Shown here piece after piece: positions 1-14,479 of a DNA stretch of 64,000 nucleotides. This stretch comes from Lycocorax pyrrhopterus obiensis (taxonomy: Eukaryota > Chordata > Aves > Passeriformes > Paradisaeidae). Where the stretch lies: the NCBI GenBank assembly GCA_014706295.1, contig JACSVZ010000004.1, positions 1,752,638 to 1,816,637 on the forward strand, written 5' to 3'. The translations under genes were made by a program, and so were the position numbers. A model generated the notes under the pieces. That model made no database searches, was not told the origin of the DNA, and saw only the letters and a list, made by a program, of their open reading frames with translations. Position 1 is the stretch's first letter, and the number at the start of each line of letters is the position of its first letter.

Positions 1-378
1 CCTGGCAGGGCAGTAACAGGCACTTTTCTGTTGTCAAAGCAAAATCTATATCCACATAAAGGCATAAAAGTGTTCCTGCACAGTACCAACATGCCAACAG
101 GCATGTTTATGAGCAGGATGTGTCTTTCCAGAATCAAGTTCCTCTGGGATGACATTGTAATGCTGATTCAGTATATCTGAGGTCTGGCTGTATGAATTTT
201 TGCCCATGAAGATGAGCCCAACAAATCATTTCATTGACACAGTGCTTAAACTGTTTATTAGGAAATTGCTTTTTGGGGTGTTTCAGCCCCTACCCCATAC
301 ACTGTGTAGATTTTGGCCTGAAGTAAAGCCACAGTGTGCATCATGGTTTTGGTTGTCTTTTCCCTGCCCTGCTCCCAG
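1..378 (+). other. MRPS5: MRPS5 last intron (3' part)
   Basis: This is the sequence upstream of the recognised MRPS5 exon. It ends in a pyrimidine-rich tract and a CAG acceptor just before position 379. No other MRPS5 exon was found here, so the preceding exon must lie outside the window. Confidence 0.75.
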
Positions 379-603
379 GAGACTCACCAGCAGCTGGCAA
401 ACCAGAAGAGCCTCTACGTGGTGGAGTTCCGGGAGGAGCAGGGCCCTCTGCCCATCGTGGTGGCCCTGCCCGAGGGGACTGTCCGGGAGGATCCTGAGCC
501 TGAGGATGAGGTTCCAAACACGAAGCTGGAGTGGAGGGAGGTGAAAGAAGCCCAGGGAATGCTGAAATCTCCCTGGGCAAGTGTCAGACGGGCGGCATCT
601 TAA
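379..603 (+). CDS. MRPS5: MRPS5 terminal coding exon (mitochondrial ribosomal protein S5, uS5m; partial gene)
   Basis: MRPS5 is the uS5 protein of the mitochondrial small ribosomal subunit and acts in mitochondrial translation. Seen: after a CAG acceptor the exon opens in frame with [10 protein letters not shown]. It continues through [10 protein letters not shown] and [10 protein letters not shown] and stops with RRAAS followed by TAA at 601-603. The C-terminus of human MRPS5, as I remember it, has [30 protein letters not shown] and a KRAAT ending, so the match is collinear over all 74 codons. These are the mitochondrial-specific tail residues after the S5 fold; the S5 domain is encoded further upstream, outside the window. 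The exon points toward MAL, the same tail-to-tail arrangement as in human. Identification is firm; the gene is incomplete only because of the window edge. Confidence 0.96.
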   Translation, partial: ETHQQLANQKSLYVVEFREEQGPLPIVVALPEGTVREDPEPEDEVPNTKLEWREVKEAQGMLKSPWASVRRAAS

Positions 604-955
604 CAGCTTCGGTCCCTCTGTGTCTCCAGCTCAGAGGTGCAGCTGGCAAAGCCCAGCACAGACAGGGTGTCTAGGCTTGGTTTTCAGGGGAGAGCAGCAG
701 GAGCTCTCTCGTGCCATCCATGTCACTGCTGCCATCCAGGAACACTGTTCGGTTTCCCACAGTTCTCCTGACCACTGTCCGAGTGGGAATGTTCAGATGG
801 AAACAGTCGGTGAACGTGTCTGGCTTCAAGCATGCATTTACTCCATTCCAGAAGATGGTTTTTAATCAAGAGCTCCCATGTTTCTTTCACAAGCTTTGGG
901 GAAACTGTTGAAAATACAAGATGGTGAAAGCAATAAAGAATCATCAGAGTGGGTT
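604..955 (+). other. MRPS5: MRPS5 3' untranslated region
   Basis: This is the sequence between the MRPS5 stop codon and the first good polyadenylation signal. The end is placed about 20 bases after AATAAA at 932-937, just before a G/T-rich stretch that suits the downstream element. The exact cleavage site is inferred. Confidence 0.65.
932..937 (+). terminator. MRPS5: MRPS5 polyadenylation signal AATAAA
   Basis: A canonical AATAAA hexamer lies 330 bases after the stop codon. It is followed within 20-40 bases by a T/G-rich run (around 945-985), the usual layout for cleavage and polyadenylation. Confidence 0.75.
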
Positions 956-3851
956 TAGTTTGGGTTTGTCTGGGTCCCTTTTTTTTTGCAAAGTGCTGGT
1001 GTCTGGGAGATCCCAAAGCAAGCGGCAAGTAGTGGGAGTTCATGTGCATTCCCGAGGCTCAGGAGTTAAATTCTGTGCCTCCCAATCTGTGAGTGCCTGT
1101 CATGGCATTTCCCCAAATGCCAAAAGGTGCTTGGGCCACCTCTTCGTGGGAGAAAATACCTTAGAAATCCTTGGAGACCAGCCTGGGAATTTACATTTGA
1201 AGTTCTGATGTTAAAGACATGTAGGAGCAATGTTTTACATTGATTTCAACGCAGGTTTCTAAAGACAGCAGTTGTGTATATATGGACAGGCAGGGTGAAT
1301 TTAATTGAGTTTTATCTCACTCTTACAATGAAAATTCTAACTCCAAGGCCATGCCTGCTGAGCAGTGGGATGAAGGCTTTTTTCCTGTTTGCCAGGTAAG
1401 TCTAAATAGGCCTTCAGTAGGATTGCCAGGTGTTCAAGTTGCAAGCTTCCTTGTCAGCAGCACAGCAAGCTGCTGTTGGGGAATGTGTGCTCACATTCAG
1501 CTTGCATCCCTGCTGTTGAGCTTAGGTCCCTACATAAAATAATCTTTTGTGGCTTTACTGTTCCCACAAGTTTGTTCCTGTTAACAAAGGTGCTTGTGTA
1601 GATGTTTTACCCAGCACACAGACTGCTCATCACTCACAGAGCTGACTGTAAAATGAGAAACTTCTGCGTTTTCCAGGGAGCTGGCCACAGTTTTCTATTA
1701 AAAATCAAATTCTTCTCCTGCAATTCAGGAGAAGATGGAAGTTCTCCTAGCTCACTGCATTGCTGGAGGCAAGGTATCCAACATGCAAATATTTGGAGAA
1801 CAGTTAACATGGTGGTTAAACCACTTAGTCAAGCAAGAGCAACCAAGATTACAATCTGGGCATAGTTAATGAATATGCCTGCAAACTTGTTTTTAATAGG
1901 AACTGAGGCTTTGCCTGCCTTCAAGTGCATAGATTGCTTTAACTAGCATGTAATTGCCTGCTCTCTAGAGCAGATGCCTGCAGCCCTCCTTGTCCTGCTG
2001 AGGAAGCTGGAGAAGAGCAGAGATGGGAACTCCAGTTACACAGCCAGATGAAATCTGGTGGTGGCTGCAGGGGCACAAGAGGCCCAGTGTTTCAGCAGTG
2101 TGAATGGGACTTGTAAATGCTCTGAAAAAAAGCCTGATTTGTGGCTTTTTAAATGGGCTGATCCACCCCATGCCCTGCATTTGCTCAGGGATTCCCAGAT
2201 CCCCCCAGACTGGTACCTCCCCATCCCAGGGACTCCCTTGCAGATGTAACTGGAGGGAGCAGCTCTGCAGTGCCTGTGGTCAGCACGCTGCAAGGGCCAG
2301 CCTTGCCACATCCTGGGGAGCCATTCCCTTGACGCCATGGAAGTGTCCCCAAGGGAAAGGCTTGCTAGCCTGCAGTGTCCATCACGCCCCATGTTTCCAG
2401 CAGTGACAGCAAGTTCTCAGGCCAGTGCTGCCTTCAGGGCTCTCTGTGGGGAAGAGATGTGCTGCACACGTGGGCTGTAGGTCCTGGGAGAGTCTCTGAG
2501 CTCCAGGCAGCATCTTTCCCTTCAGGAAGCGTTGGGGCTGTGCCATTTCCCAGACAGCTCCCTTGGGCTGCCCAGCTTCCAGGGCATGTCAGTCTCCAGG
2601 GCTGTGTTGCGATGACAGGAAAGCTGGGCGTGTCTCCTTTGTGTCCTTTTCTCTTCTTTCCCCCGTGCAGAGAAGGTGCACCTTGCAGCAAGGCAGCAGC
2701 CACCCCTCACTGGGCCACTGTCCCGTGCTGGGGCCCTGCAGCCCTGTGCCAGGCAGGGACACCCCTCACCCTGCGAGCTGCTCAGCTGCGTGGGCTCGGA
2801 CTTGGGATCACACCAGGAGGGTATCAAAGTTCCAGCACTTCTTATCAGTTCATTCCTGACCCTCTGCCCGGCCCTCCCCAGGCAGAGGCTCAGCCCAGGT
2901 GACCCTGGGGCCACAGAGCCTCCTTCAGTGCCCCTCCCAGGCGGTCCTGAGCCCATGGACACTCCATGCCAGCAGCACCTGGCTGTTTTTCCCCAGCAAG
3001 GCTGGGCTGATGCTGTGGGGGAGGCTCTCAGCAAACAGGGTGGGGACAGAAGGACACGGAGCAGGACTGGTGCAGACCGGTGTGAACTGGTGTGTGGCGG
3101 GCAAAGCAAGGCAGAAGGGATGAGATTGGAGCCGTGCCAAGCATGGGCTGTAAATGTGATGGCCACAGGGACATGAGGGGACAGGCAGCGCTGCTGGGTG
3201 GCACACCTGGGCACAGGAGGAACAGAGACAGCTCATCCCAGGGCCCAGGGCAGGGCTGCAGGTCCCTGCCTCTGTAAACACGCCCAAGCAGAAAGGCATC
3301 TTTGTGTTCCACTGCCACATTCAGGGGCGTTCGTGGAACCTGGGCACCAACACCCCCACACACACCCCATGACGATGGGATGATGAAACCTGCTTGAACG
3401 GGTGGATGTTGAACTTCGGAGCCCTGTGCCATTGTCCAAAGTGCCTTTGAGTTCCCTCCCTGCTCTTAAAGGGGATTTCTCTTTCCACCTCTGTTGCAAC
3501 CAGTTTGCTGTTGTCACAGTAACACAAGCAAAACAAGTCAGGCTGGTTTTCAGCGAGGAAAAAAAACCCATAAATGTTTTTTTTTAGTTTGCAATTAAAA
3601 AGCTCCAAACCAAACCCATGGTCACAGGTCAAAAGTTCCCTCGGGCATGAAGCAACAGAGAGGCCTCCAAGTCAACTTTATTTACCTCTTGTTTTCTAGT
3701 CCTTGTTGTTATCCAGGAACTTCAGACTTAAAATGGAAGCATTTTTTGCCCCACAAGCTGGAAGGGATAATTTGGTACCACTGTCTATTAGGCACCTCTA
3801 GCGTGTGAAAACATCCCTTCCTGGGTCTAAACCCCATTTAAATTGATTTCT
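956..3851. other. Intergenic region between MRPS5 and MAL, no gene supported
   Basis: The stretch from about 1960 to 3330 is GC-rich and therefore has long open frames on both strands. None resembles a known protein, and the frames overlap one another as expected of chance. No repeat family was recognised before the LTR fragment at 3852. Confidence 0.5.
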
Positions 3852-4215
3852 TGTCATGGTTTAACCCCAGGTGGCAACTGATCTGCACACAGCCACTCAC
3901 TCAGTCCCCGTGGTGGCTCTGCCCTGTCAGGGTGCAGTGCTCCTGGGGCTGTGTCTGGGTGCAGCAAAGGGAGAAAGAGCAGCAAGGACTCACCCGTGCT
4001 CAAAATCACAGCAAACCCATCTTTATTAGTGACAGTGTGGAAGTGCATGAGAGAGTAGCCATTCACCAAAAGCAGGAGTTGATTGCCTCTGCTTGTTGAG
4101 GATTCGATTCTGATCACCCATAGAATTCTCCTGCAGCCTGCAGCCCTTCCAGGCTGTGCTTTGTGGGGGGGGATCAAAGGCAGTGGTAATTCCTGGCGTT
4201 GTGGTTGTGCCTCAG
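3852..4215 (-). mobile_element. Avian endogenous-retrovirus LTR fragment (minus orientation)
   Basis: Read on the minus strand, the element ends with GGGTTAAACCATGACA at its low-coordinate edge. This is the standard 3' end of a common avian LTR family. Upstream of that it has a GACTGAGTGAGTGGCTG stretch typical of the same LTRs and an internal AATAAA. The 5' boundary is uncertain, so the upper coordinate is approximate. It is a non-coding, decayed copy. Confidence 0.6.
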
Positions 4216-4549
4216 AATTCAGCAGCACCCTTCAGAGGCTGCTATGATCCACATTGCTCCTGAGCCGAGCTAAATATTGTCCCCATTGCCCATCGCAAGT
4301 CAGAGAAGGCATTTTCAGAAACTGCATGAGAATATTAATTTGTACAGCGGGTTTAGGGCAGGAAACAGCCTGAAATGGGCACACAGCAATTAAAATGACA
4401 CGGTTTCACACTCGTGCTCCTTAGTGCTGGTTGTTGATGTTTCCCCGGATACCAATAACAACTCTGGATGCATAAAGGTACAGTCCAGGGAGATTTTAGC
4501 CCTTTGAACCCAACTATACTATGTTTTTTAAAGCTGGATGGTTTTTTTT

Positions 4550-4761
4550 TTTATTTGGGCCCCAGCATCAAACTGTACCCAGCCTGTAAGAGACTGAAGG
4601 GAAACAGATTGTGCCAGGAGATTCCCTTCTCTGGCAGGCTCCTTGTCTTCGTCACCAAGATCCCACATAAAAAGCTGCTTGTTTATAGGATATACTTTAA
4701 AAAACAAAACCCAAACCCAGCGTGGAGACGGCAGTCATTGTTCCTGGGGTTGTTCAGGCTC
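4550..4761 (-). other. MAL: MAL 3' untranslated region (candidate)
   Basis: The region runs from the MAL stop codon to the first AATAAA on the minus strand (4555 down to 4550), which sits beside an A-rich run. The true end could lie further out, because human MAL has a longer 3'UTR and further TTTATT sites occur on the plus strand below 4100. Confidence 0.45.
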
Positions 4762-8961
<4,200 letters not shown>

Positions 8962-9050
8962 TGGAAGCCTCTGGCACGGTGATGATCGGCTGCTCTGCAC
9001 CTCACTGCTAAATGCAGCCTCCTTACCTCTCCCTCTCTCCCTCTCTCTGT

Positions 9051-9116
9051 TCCTCCTTTTCTCCCCTTCCTGCTCTCGTTTCTTCCTCCTTTCCTCCCCT
9101 TCCTGCTCTGGTGCCT
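9051..9116. repeat. Two-copy 33-bp polypyrimidine tandem repeat upstream of MAL
   Basis: TCCTCCTTTTCTCCCCTTCC at 9051 recurs with one change at 9084, giving two 33-bp units inside a longer C/T-rich run (about 9021-9135). It lies 90-155 bases upstream of the MAL start codon, in its 5'UTR or core promoter. Confidence 0.75.
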
Positions 9117-9135
9117 TTCCTCCCTGCTTCCTGCT

Positions 9136-11139
9136 GACAGGTGAAGACAGCTATGAGTGGCACAGGTGTGGCCAAACCCTGTGACCTGGAGTCACATTGG
9201 AGGTGTTCGGGAGATGCAGGGGCAGCCCCCGGGCTGTCCCCGCACAGGCTGAGCGTGCCAGGCAGGTCCCTGGGCAGGGGCGGGTGGCACTGCAGTCACA
9301 GCCGGGGGCACCAGGGGACACCAGTGCCCATCCACCTGGACAGCCTCGCATCCCCTCTTATTTGCACAGTGGGCCAGCGTGGCCCCCGCACGCCTGAGGT
9401 GGTCACAGCAGAGGGCACGAGGGTGGCTGGTGGCCGAGGGAGGCCAGGATGTGACATGGGGCAAACAGTGGGGCCTAGAAATGTCCCACAGACATCCAGG
9501 GATGAGGGCAATCAAACTGCAGGGCAAACCACCTCCGTCATCTCAGAAGGAGATTGGAAATGCCAAGGTAACACAAATGACCTGAAATGATGAGACTTCC
9601 CAAGCCACTTGGCTTTTTTTTTATTTTTCTTTTTTGTCTGTAGTCCATGGGAGCAAGTCATTCCCCTTCTCCTTAATATGGAATATTTACTTCTTTGTAA
9701 CACGCTCGCTTGGGTACCCAGCAAAAACCACATAACTCCAGAAGATGAGGCCAAAAGGTGCAAGAAAGTGCAAGAAAGGAAGGCAGTGTAAACACTGTCC
9801 CCTGGAGAAAGCAGAGGGGCAGATGAGTGGAGGAGGCTGCAACATCAGAAAAACCGGGCAAATGCTTTCAATAAGCAGATCAAGTGAGGGGCAGGGTTAT
9901 GTGGCAGAGCAAGCACAGAACCCCAGTGCTGGCGGGGCAGTGAAGGGGTGGGATGGATGCCTCTCATCCAGACCTTGAGCTCTATTGTTTTCAGTCCATT
10001 GAAGCAGGAAAGTAAGAACATTTAAGTGGACAATGCCACGTTTCTCTTCTTCTGGAGGCCTTTTCTCACTTAAATGCAGAGTCCGTGCTGACCCTCATGA
10101 CTTCTTCAAAGTGGAAGTGTTTTTGCTGCATCTATGTGATTTCCCACTTCTCTAGTGAGATTCCATGTGCCCTAAGGTGGCACAGCTACACATATTGTAC
10201 AAAAACCTAGAAACCAGTCAGCAAACAGGGAGAGCAGGAAGCAGTGGGGGTGCAGGCACGGAGCTGCACAGACACAGCTCCAGAGAGGTCTCACTGTCTC
10301 TGCAAGGGACAGAGATGAAGCTCTCCTGTTCCTGGGACCATGGGACTGGCAGGGGAGTGTGTGAGGAACAAGCAGCTGCATTATGAGGGGCAGGGGCACT
10401 GGTGCTGTTCCGTTTGGAATGGCTGGGACAGCTTTGAAGAACCCCTTCTTTGTCTTATTTACAAATTTTTGGTGATGGATTAAGAAGCAGGGGGTTTAGT
10501 AGAACACTGGGTTCAGTGGTGAAGAATGCTGAGACCAGCTTGACCAAAGTCTCTTAAATTAGACCCTTCATGAGGGTGCTCTTCCCAACTGAGGTGGGCA
10601 TCAACAGGGACGTGGAAGAGCTGGTAGGGAAGTGAGAGACTGAAGCTTTGAGCAGAAGGAACCAAAGAGTTAAGATCTGACTCAAAAATGAACGTGTTCT
10701 GCTGAGCAGGCAGGACAACACAGAATCTGAAGGTTACAGGACAATCAACCTCTTCATTCTATAAAAGGTCAGTCCCAGTCTTCCCAACATATCTCCTTTA
10801 GATGCATGAAGATCCTTCCCTTGGGTGGGAACACCCCCCGGGGACACCTCTGGAGGCTGAGTGGGAGACTTGCCCATGGTCAGTGACATGGGTGAGTAAC
10901 ATCAATCCCTATTTGATAGTTATCAAGCTAGCTGTGTTACTGGTGCAATAAACAGAGCGCTGCATTAGCAGTTCCATTGTGCAGTAAATAGCTCTGATCA
11001 GACTGTTGTTTTGCCATTTTGCATTTTTATCTTTTTACATTTTCATCTTACCGGTGTCATCATCAACTTAAACAAAGCAGTCATTTATTCATCCTTGTCA
11101 GGTGCTGGCCACCTGAAAGAAAAGGAGAACATGACACGG
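9136..11139. other. Intergenic region between MAL and GPCPD1, nothing recognised
   Basis: No exon, RNA gene or clear repeat family was recognised. MAL transcription probably starts just below this interval. Open frames here are short and have no recognisable domains. Confidence 0.45.
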
Positions 11140-12400
11140 TCCCCCAGGGAGGTGTAAACCAGTAAGAGCTTTCTATTCTGGAAGGTTTTCTCTGGAAAGA
11201 GATCCCTGGACATACACAACTTTGGAGCTGGTATCCAAATCCCCCCAATTTTGGAGGTGAGCTCCAGAAAGAGGATGAGGATGCCTTTATTTGCTAAGGA
11301 AAACACCTCACCCCATTGTTGGTGGCACAGGAGATGCTGCCCTGGGCGGGCACAAACCAGCAACAGCTCTTTCCCGAGAACTTCTGTGTTAGAGCAGTCC
11401 CTGGTGGATGTACTCAACACTGGAGGCAGTATCCAAATTTTGGTGCAGGGCTCCTGGGAGTGGATTGCTCCCACACAGGAAGCGCCATGAAAGAAAGCTG
11501 TTGCTGGCCTTTACCTCCCCTGGGCAGCCTCTTGTCTGCAGCAGGAACGCTGGGGATAGCTGCTTGCCTTCCAAAATAAGTGCATTTCCTTTTGTCCTGG
11601 CACATTTTGTTTGCCAGTAGTCTCTAGAAATTTCTGACTTTAGATCTGCCCTTCGGGTTTCTGAGGCAGTGTCACGGTACATTTAATTGTCTAGGAAGTA
11701 CACAGGGATAATGGGTGGAGCTCTGAATGGTGACAGTGGGAAGGTAAAAGCCAACATCTTTTTTTTTCCTGGCACCTTTACTGTGGGAGCAGTTAGGGAA
11801 GGGCTCCAGGTTCGGATCCCGGCTCTGCAAGAGGGAAGAAGGGAAAGCGAATCATCTCAGGGCAGTTTATAGGTTACAAAAGAAAGGTGTAGCCCAGCAC
11901 TGGCTCTTTCTTCCAGGACCTTTTCTGTGGGACCAGCTGCTGGGTTGTTTTTTTTTTTTTTAATTCTGGACATAGATTCTGTGAGAGAGTCTGAGGGTAC
12001 ATACAGTGAAAGGAAAGAGCAAAGACCTGCATGTGGTGCAGTTTACAGGCTGCAAGGGGCAGGAGAAAGCCAGTGCTGGCTTTTGTTTCGAAGATCTGTA
12101 TGGAAGAAGTTGCTGGCTGTTTGAAGCCTTGAAGCTGCACTCTGGGAGACTGGTATGATGGATGCAGCTGAGAAGGAAAGTGCAAAACTCCAGGACGTGG
12201 GGTGTAATTCCAGGGGTGTGAGACACATGGGGAGCCAGCAAGAGTTTTCTCAGCTGCCATTTGTTGTGACCAAGAGTTTTGCTGCATGTTTTTAGTTAAG
12301 ATACAAGATCTATGTGATTATGAAGTATGTGAAGCCCCAGCTATCTGGAGAAATCTTGGAGGTAGCATCCAAATTTCCTAGGTGGAAACTGCCACTGCAT
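11140..12400. repeat. Cluster of degenerate related repeats, likely decayed LTR/ERV material
   Basis: Similar segments recur at uneven spacing. The core GGAG(C/G)(T/C)(G/A)G(T/C)ATCCAAAT appears near 11231, 11422 and 12358. An ACCAG(T/C)AA(G/C)AGCT motif appears near 11158 and 11356, and in inverted form near 11497. A block near 12215-12275 matches, in the same orientation, 13648-13695 inside the LTR arm described below. No coding potential is evident. Confidence 0.5.
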
Positions 12401-12957
12401 ATCATAACACACCAGCTCTCCTGACCTAGAAGACATCTAAGACAGAGAAAACTCAGTTATAGACTGAATGATCTAAACAGATACCTTGGAGGGATGGCCA
12501 TTGACTATGGAAATGATACCTGTGTTTGTTCATATTTATAAATATTTATAAATACATATCTGTATATAGCTGGAAGGTGTAGGATCTGGGCATGACATAG
12601 ATGATATGGAATAAGGGGTGGAGAATGTCCTGGCTCTGGCCAGGACAGGGTTAATTTTTGCAGTAGCCAGAAGGGGACATGGCCAAGACCCAGAGGCTGT
12701 TCTGTACCACCTCACCTGTCATTTTTCATTTTTCCAGGGACAGCTCCTATTGAGTGTGGCAGAGGGAGCAGCTGGGTAATGTCTCTTCCCTACTGTTCAT
12801 TTTTCCTATTCCAGTGCTGTTTCCAGTGAAATGTTCTTAACTCATGATCTTTTACCTGTTGTGTCTTCAACTCTCTTCATCCCCCTGCAGGGGAGGCAAG
12901 AGTGTGTGAGTGCCTTGCGAACATTCAATTGGGGAATACCATTCCTCAGCCACAACA
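12385..12957 (+). mobile_element. Decayed ERV remnant with LTR (left inverted arm)
   Basis: The LTR-like part runs from TGTCCTGGCTCTGGCCAGGA at 12626 to CCACAACA at 12957, a TG...CA-type terminus with the GGACAGGGTTAA start of common avian LTRs. The preceding 240 bases align with the reverse complement of about 13730-13990, so this looks like ERV internal 3' sequence plus 3' LTR. No intact reading frame remains. Confidence 0.6.
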
Positions 12958-13219
12958 CTGGCGGATTGTCTTCATCCTTGTGCCAGGCTAGCACGGGATT
13001 CAGGAAGGGAGCAGCCCCCTGTGCTCCCTGCAGGGACCTGGGTGCCTGTAAGGTTACCACAACCTGGATATGGCCACAAGGCTGGGATTACCTTAACTCT
13101 CCCTTGTCCCTCCCCACGGCCTCGGCATCCTGCAGGGACCATGGGCAGCAGAGTCCTCAAGGCAGGGGAGCAGGCTCCCTGATGGTGCCAAGGACTTGCC
13201 TTCGCTTCTTCGGGCAGCA

Positions 13220-13990
13220 CTCCATTTAGGAATGGCGCTCCCCAATGTAGCTCTTTCCCGGAGACTCCAAATCACTCTGCCACTCCCTTCCCTCCTCCTC
13301 TCCCCCCAGGGGTGGCCAGGGAGAAGTGGAGGCACAAAAGGCCAAGATCACGGGTTGAAGACAAACCCGTTTAGTGGAAACAGCAATGAGACAAGGAAGC
13401 AGTGACAGCAACAATATTAGCAACAAAAGAGTACAAAAGGAAAGGTGATTCACATGCCAAATGCTCATTGCAGAGCCTAACTCGATGTGACCACAGCACC
13501 CCGCACCGACCTGCCCACCCCCCACGCGTGTTTCTGACTGGAAGCCACTCCCTTCTTCTCAAAAACCGGAGAATCCCGTCTCCCTGTCCCCAGCAATGAA
13601 GCGAGGTGGTACTGAGTGACACCTCAGTCTTGGCCATGCCCCCTCAGCCATGTGGAGCCAGTGAGAGCTTTCTCAGCTGGCACCTATTGTGACCAAAAAT
13701 GAACCCTGTCCTTGGCCGAAACCAGGACATTCTCCACCCTTTATTCTACCCCAGCTCTGTCACGCCCAGCTCCCACACCTCCCAACTACAAACACCCGTA
13801 CATAAATACACACAAGCACAGGCATCGTTTCCACAGGCAGTGGCTGTCCCTCGGAGGTGTCTGTAGAGTTCATTGAGCCCATGACTGAGTTCCACCCATC
13901 CCAGATGTCTTCCAGGGCAGCAGAGCTGCTGTGCCGTCGGCTGATTGCTGCATCAGATCACCACTGCTGCAGCTGGAGCAGTCCTTACTC
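13220..13990 (-). mobile_element. Decayed ERV remnant with LTR (right inverted arm)
   Basis: On the minus strand the LTR begins TGTCCTGGTTTCGGCCAAGG at 13729 and runs down to about 13220. Sequence on the high-coordinate side (13730-13990) matches the flank of the left arm, including the shared GGGTGGAGAATGTCCTGG junction. The two arms are therefore opposite-strand copies of the same element type. Confidence 0.6.
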
Positions 13991-14479
13991 ACTGTCCACG
14001 GTAGCTATGGCATGCAGTGGGAGTGTCATTCAGCAACCAATATCAGAGATGTAGAGCCCAGCCTTTGGGTGAGCCAAAAAGAAATGTTCCAAAATCAAGA
14101 GTGAAATTCTGTCTCCCCTACTACAACTCACACATCTCTGGATTAAAATTCTGTAGTGGTCCCTTGGCTGGAGCAAAGCCATCTCTGCCCCAGACCATGC
14201 TGGTCTCCAACAAGCACTCCAAAGCAGGAGGTGGCAGGCTCCCCTGCCAGATCCCAAATTCCTGCTCTTTGGTTCCTTCTATCCTGGCTGCAATGCCGGT
14301 GGCTGTGGCAGAACAGCTGCTCGGAGCTATGAGCTCAGCTCCAAGAACTGGCACAGCAGGAGAGCTGTTGAAGCTCCTCCCTCAGGTTTGGGGGAAGTTG
14401 CTGACACAATTTACTCAGAAATAAGGGAGTCAGCAAGAAAACACCAACAACTAACACTGCTCAAAACTGTCCTGTAAAA
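13991..14479. other. Intergenic, nothing recognised
   Basis: This short interval lies between the right LTR arm and the probable 3' end of GPCPD1. No repeat family or gene was identified. Confidence 0.4.

Noticed and set aside
2522..3214. 230-codon open frame on the minus strand in GC-rich intergenic DNA
   Set aside because: Long frames occur on both strands here because stop codons are rare in GC-rich sequence. The translation is Pro/Ser/Cys/Ala-rich with no recognisable domain, and no gene is expected between MRPS5 and MAL.
8962..9000. Upstream in-frame ATG extending MAL by 13 residues
   Set aside because: The added residues (Arg/Ser/Pro-rich) have no counterpart in MAL proteins, and the downstream ATG gives the family-typical length.
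9136..9600. Several overlapping frames upstream of MAL
   Set aside because: They overlap on both strands without domain, splice or homology support. The MAL N-terminus is already accounted for at 8875-8961.
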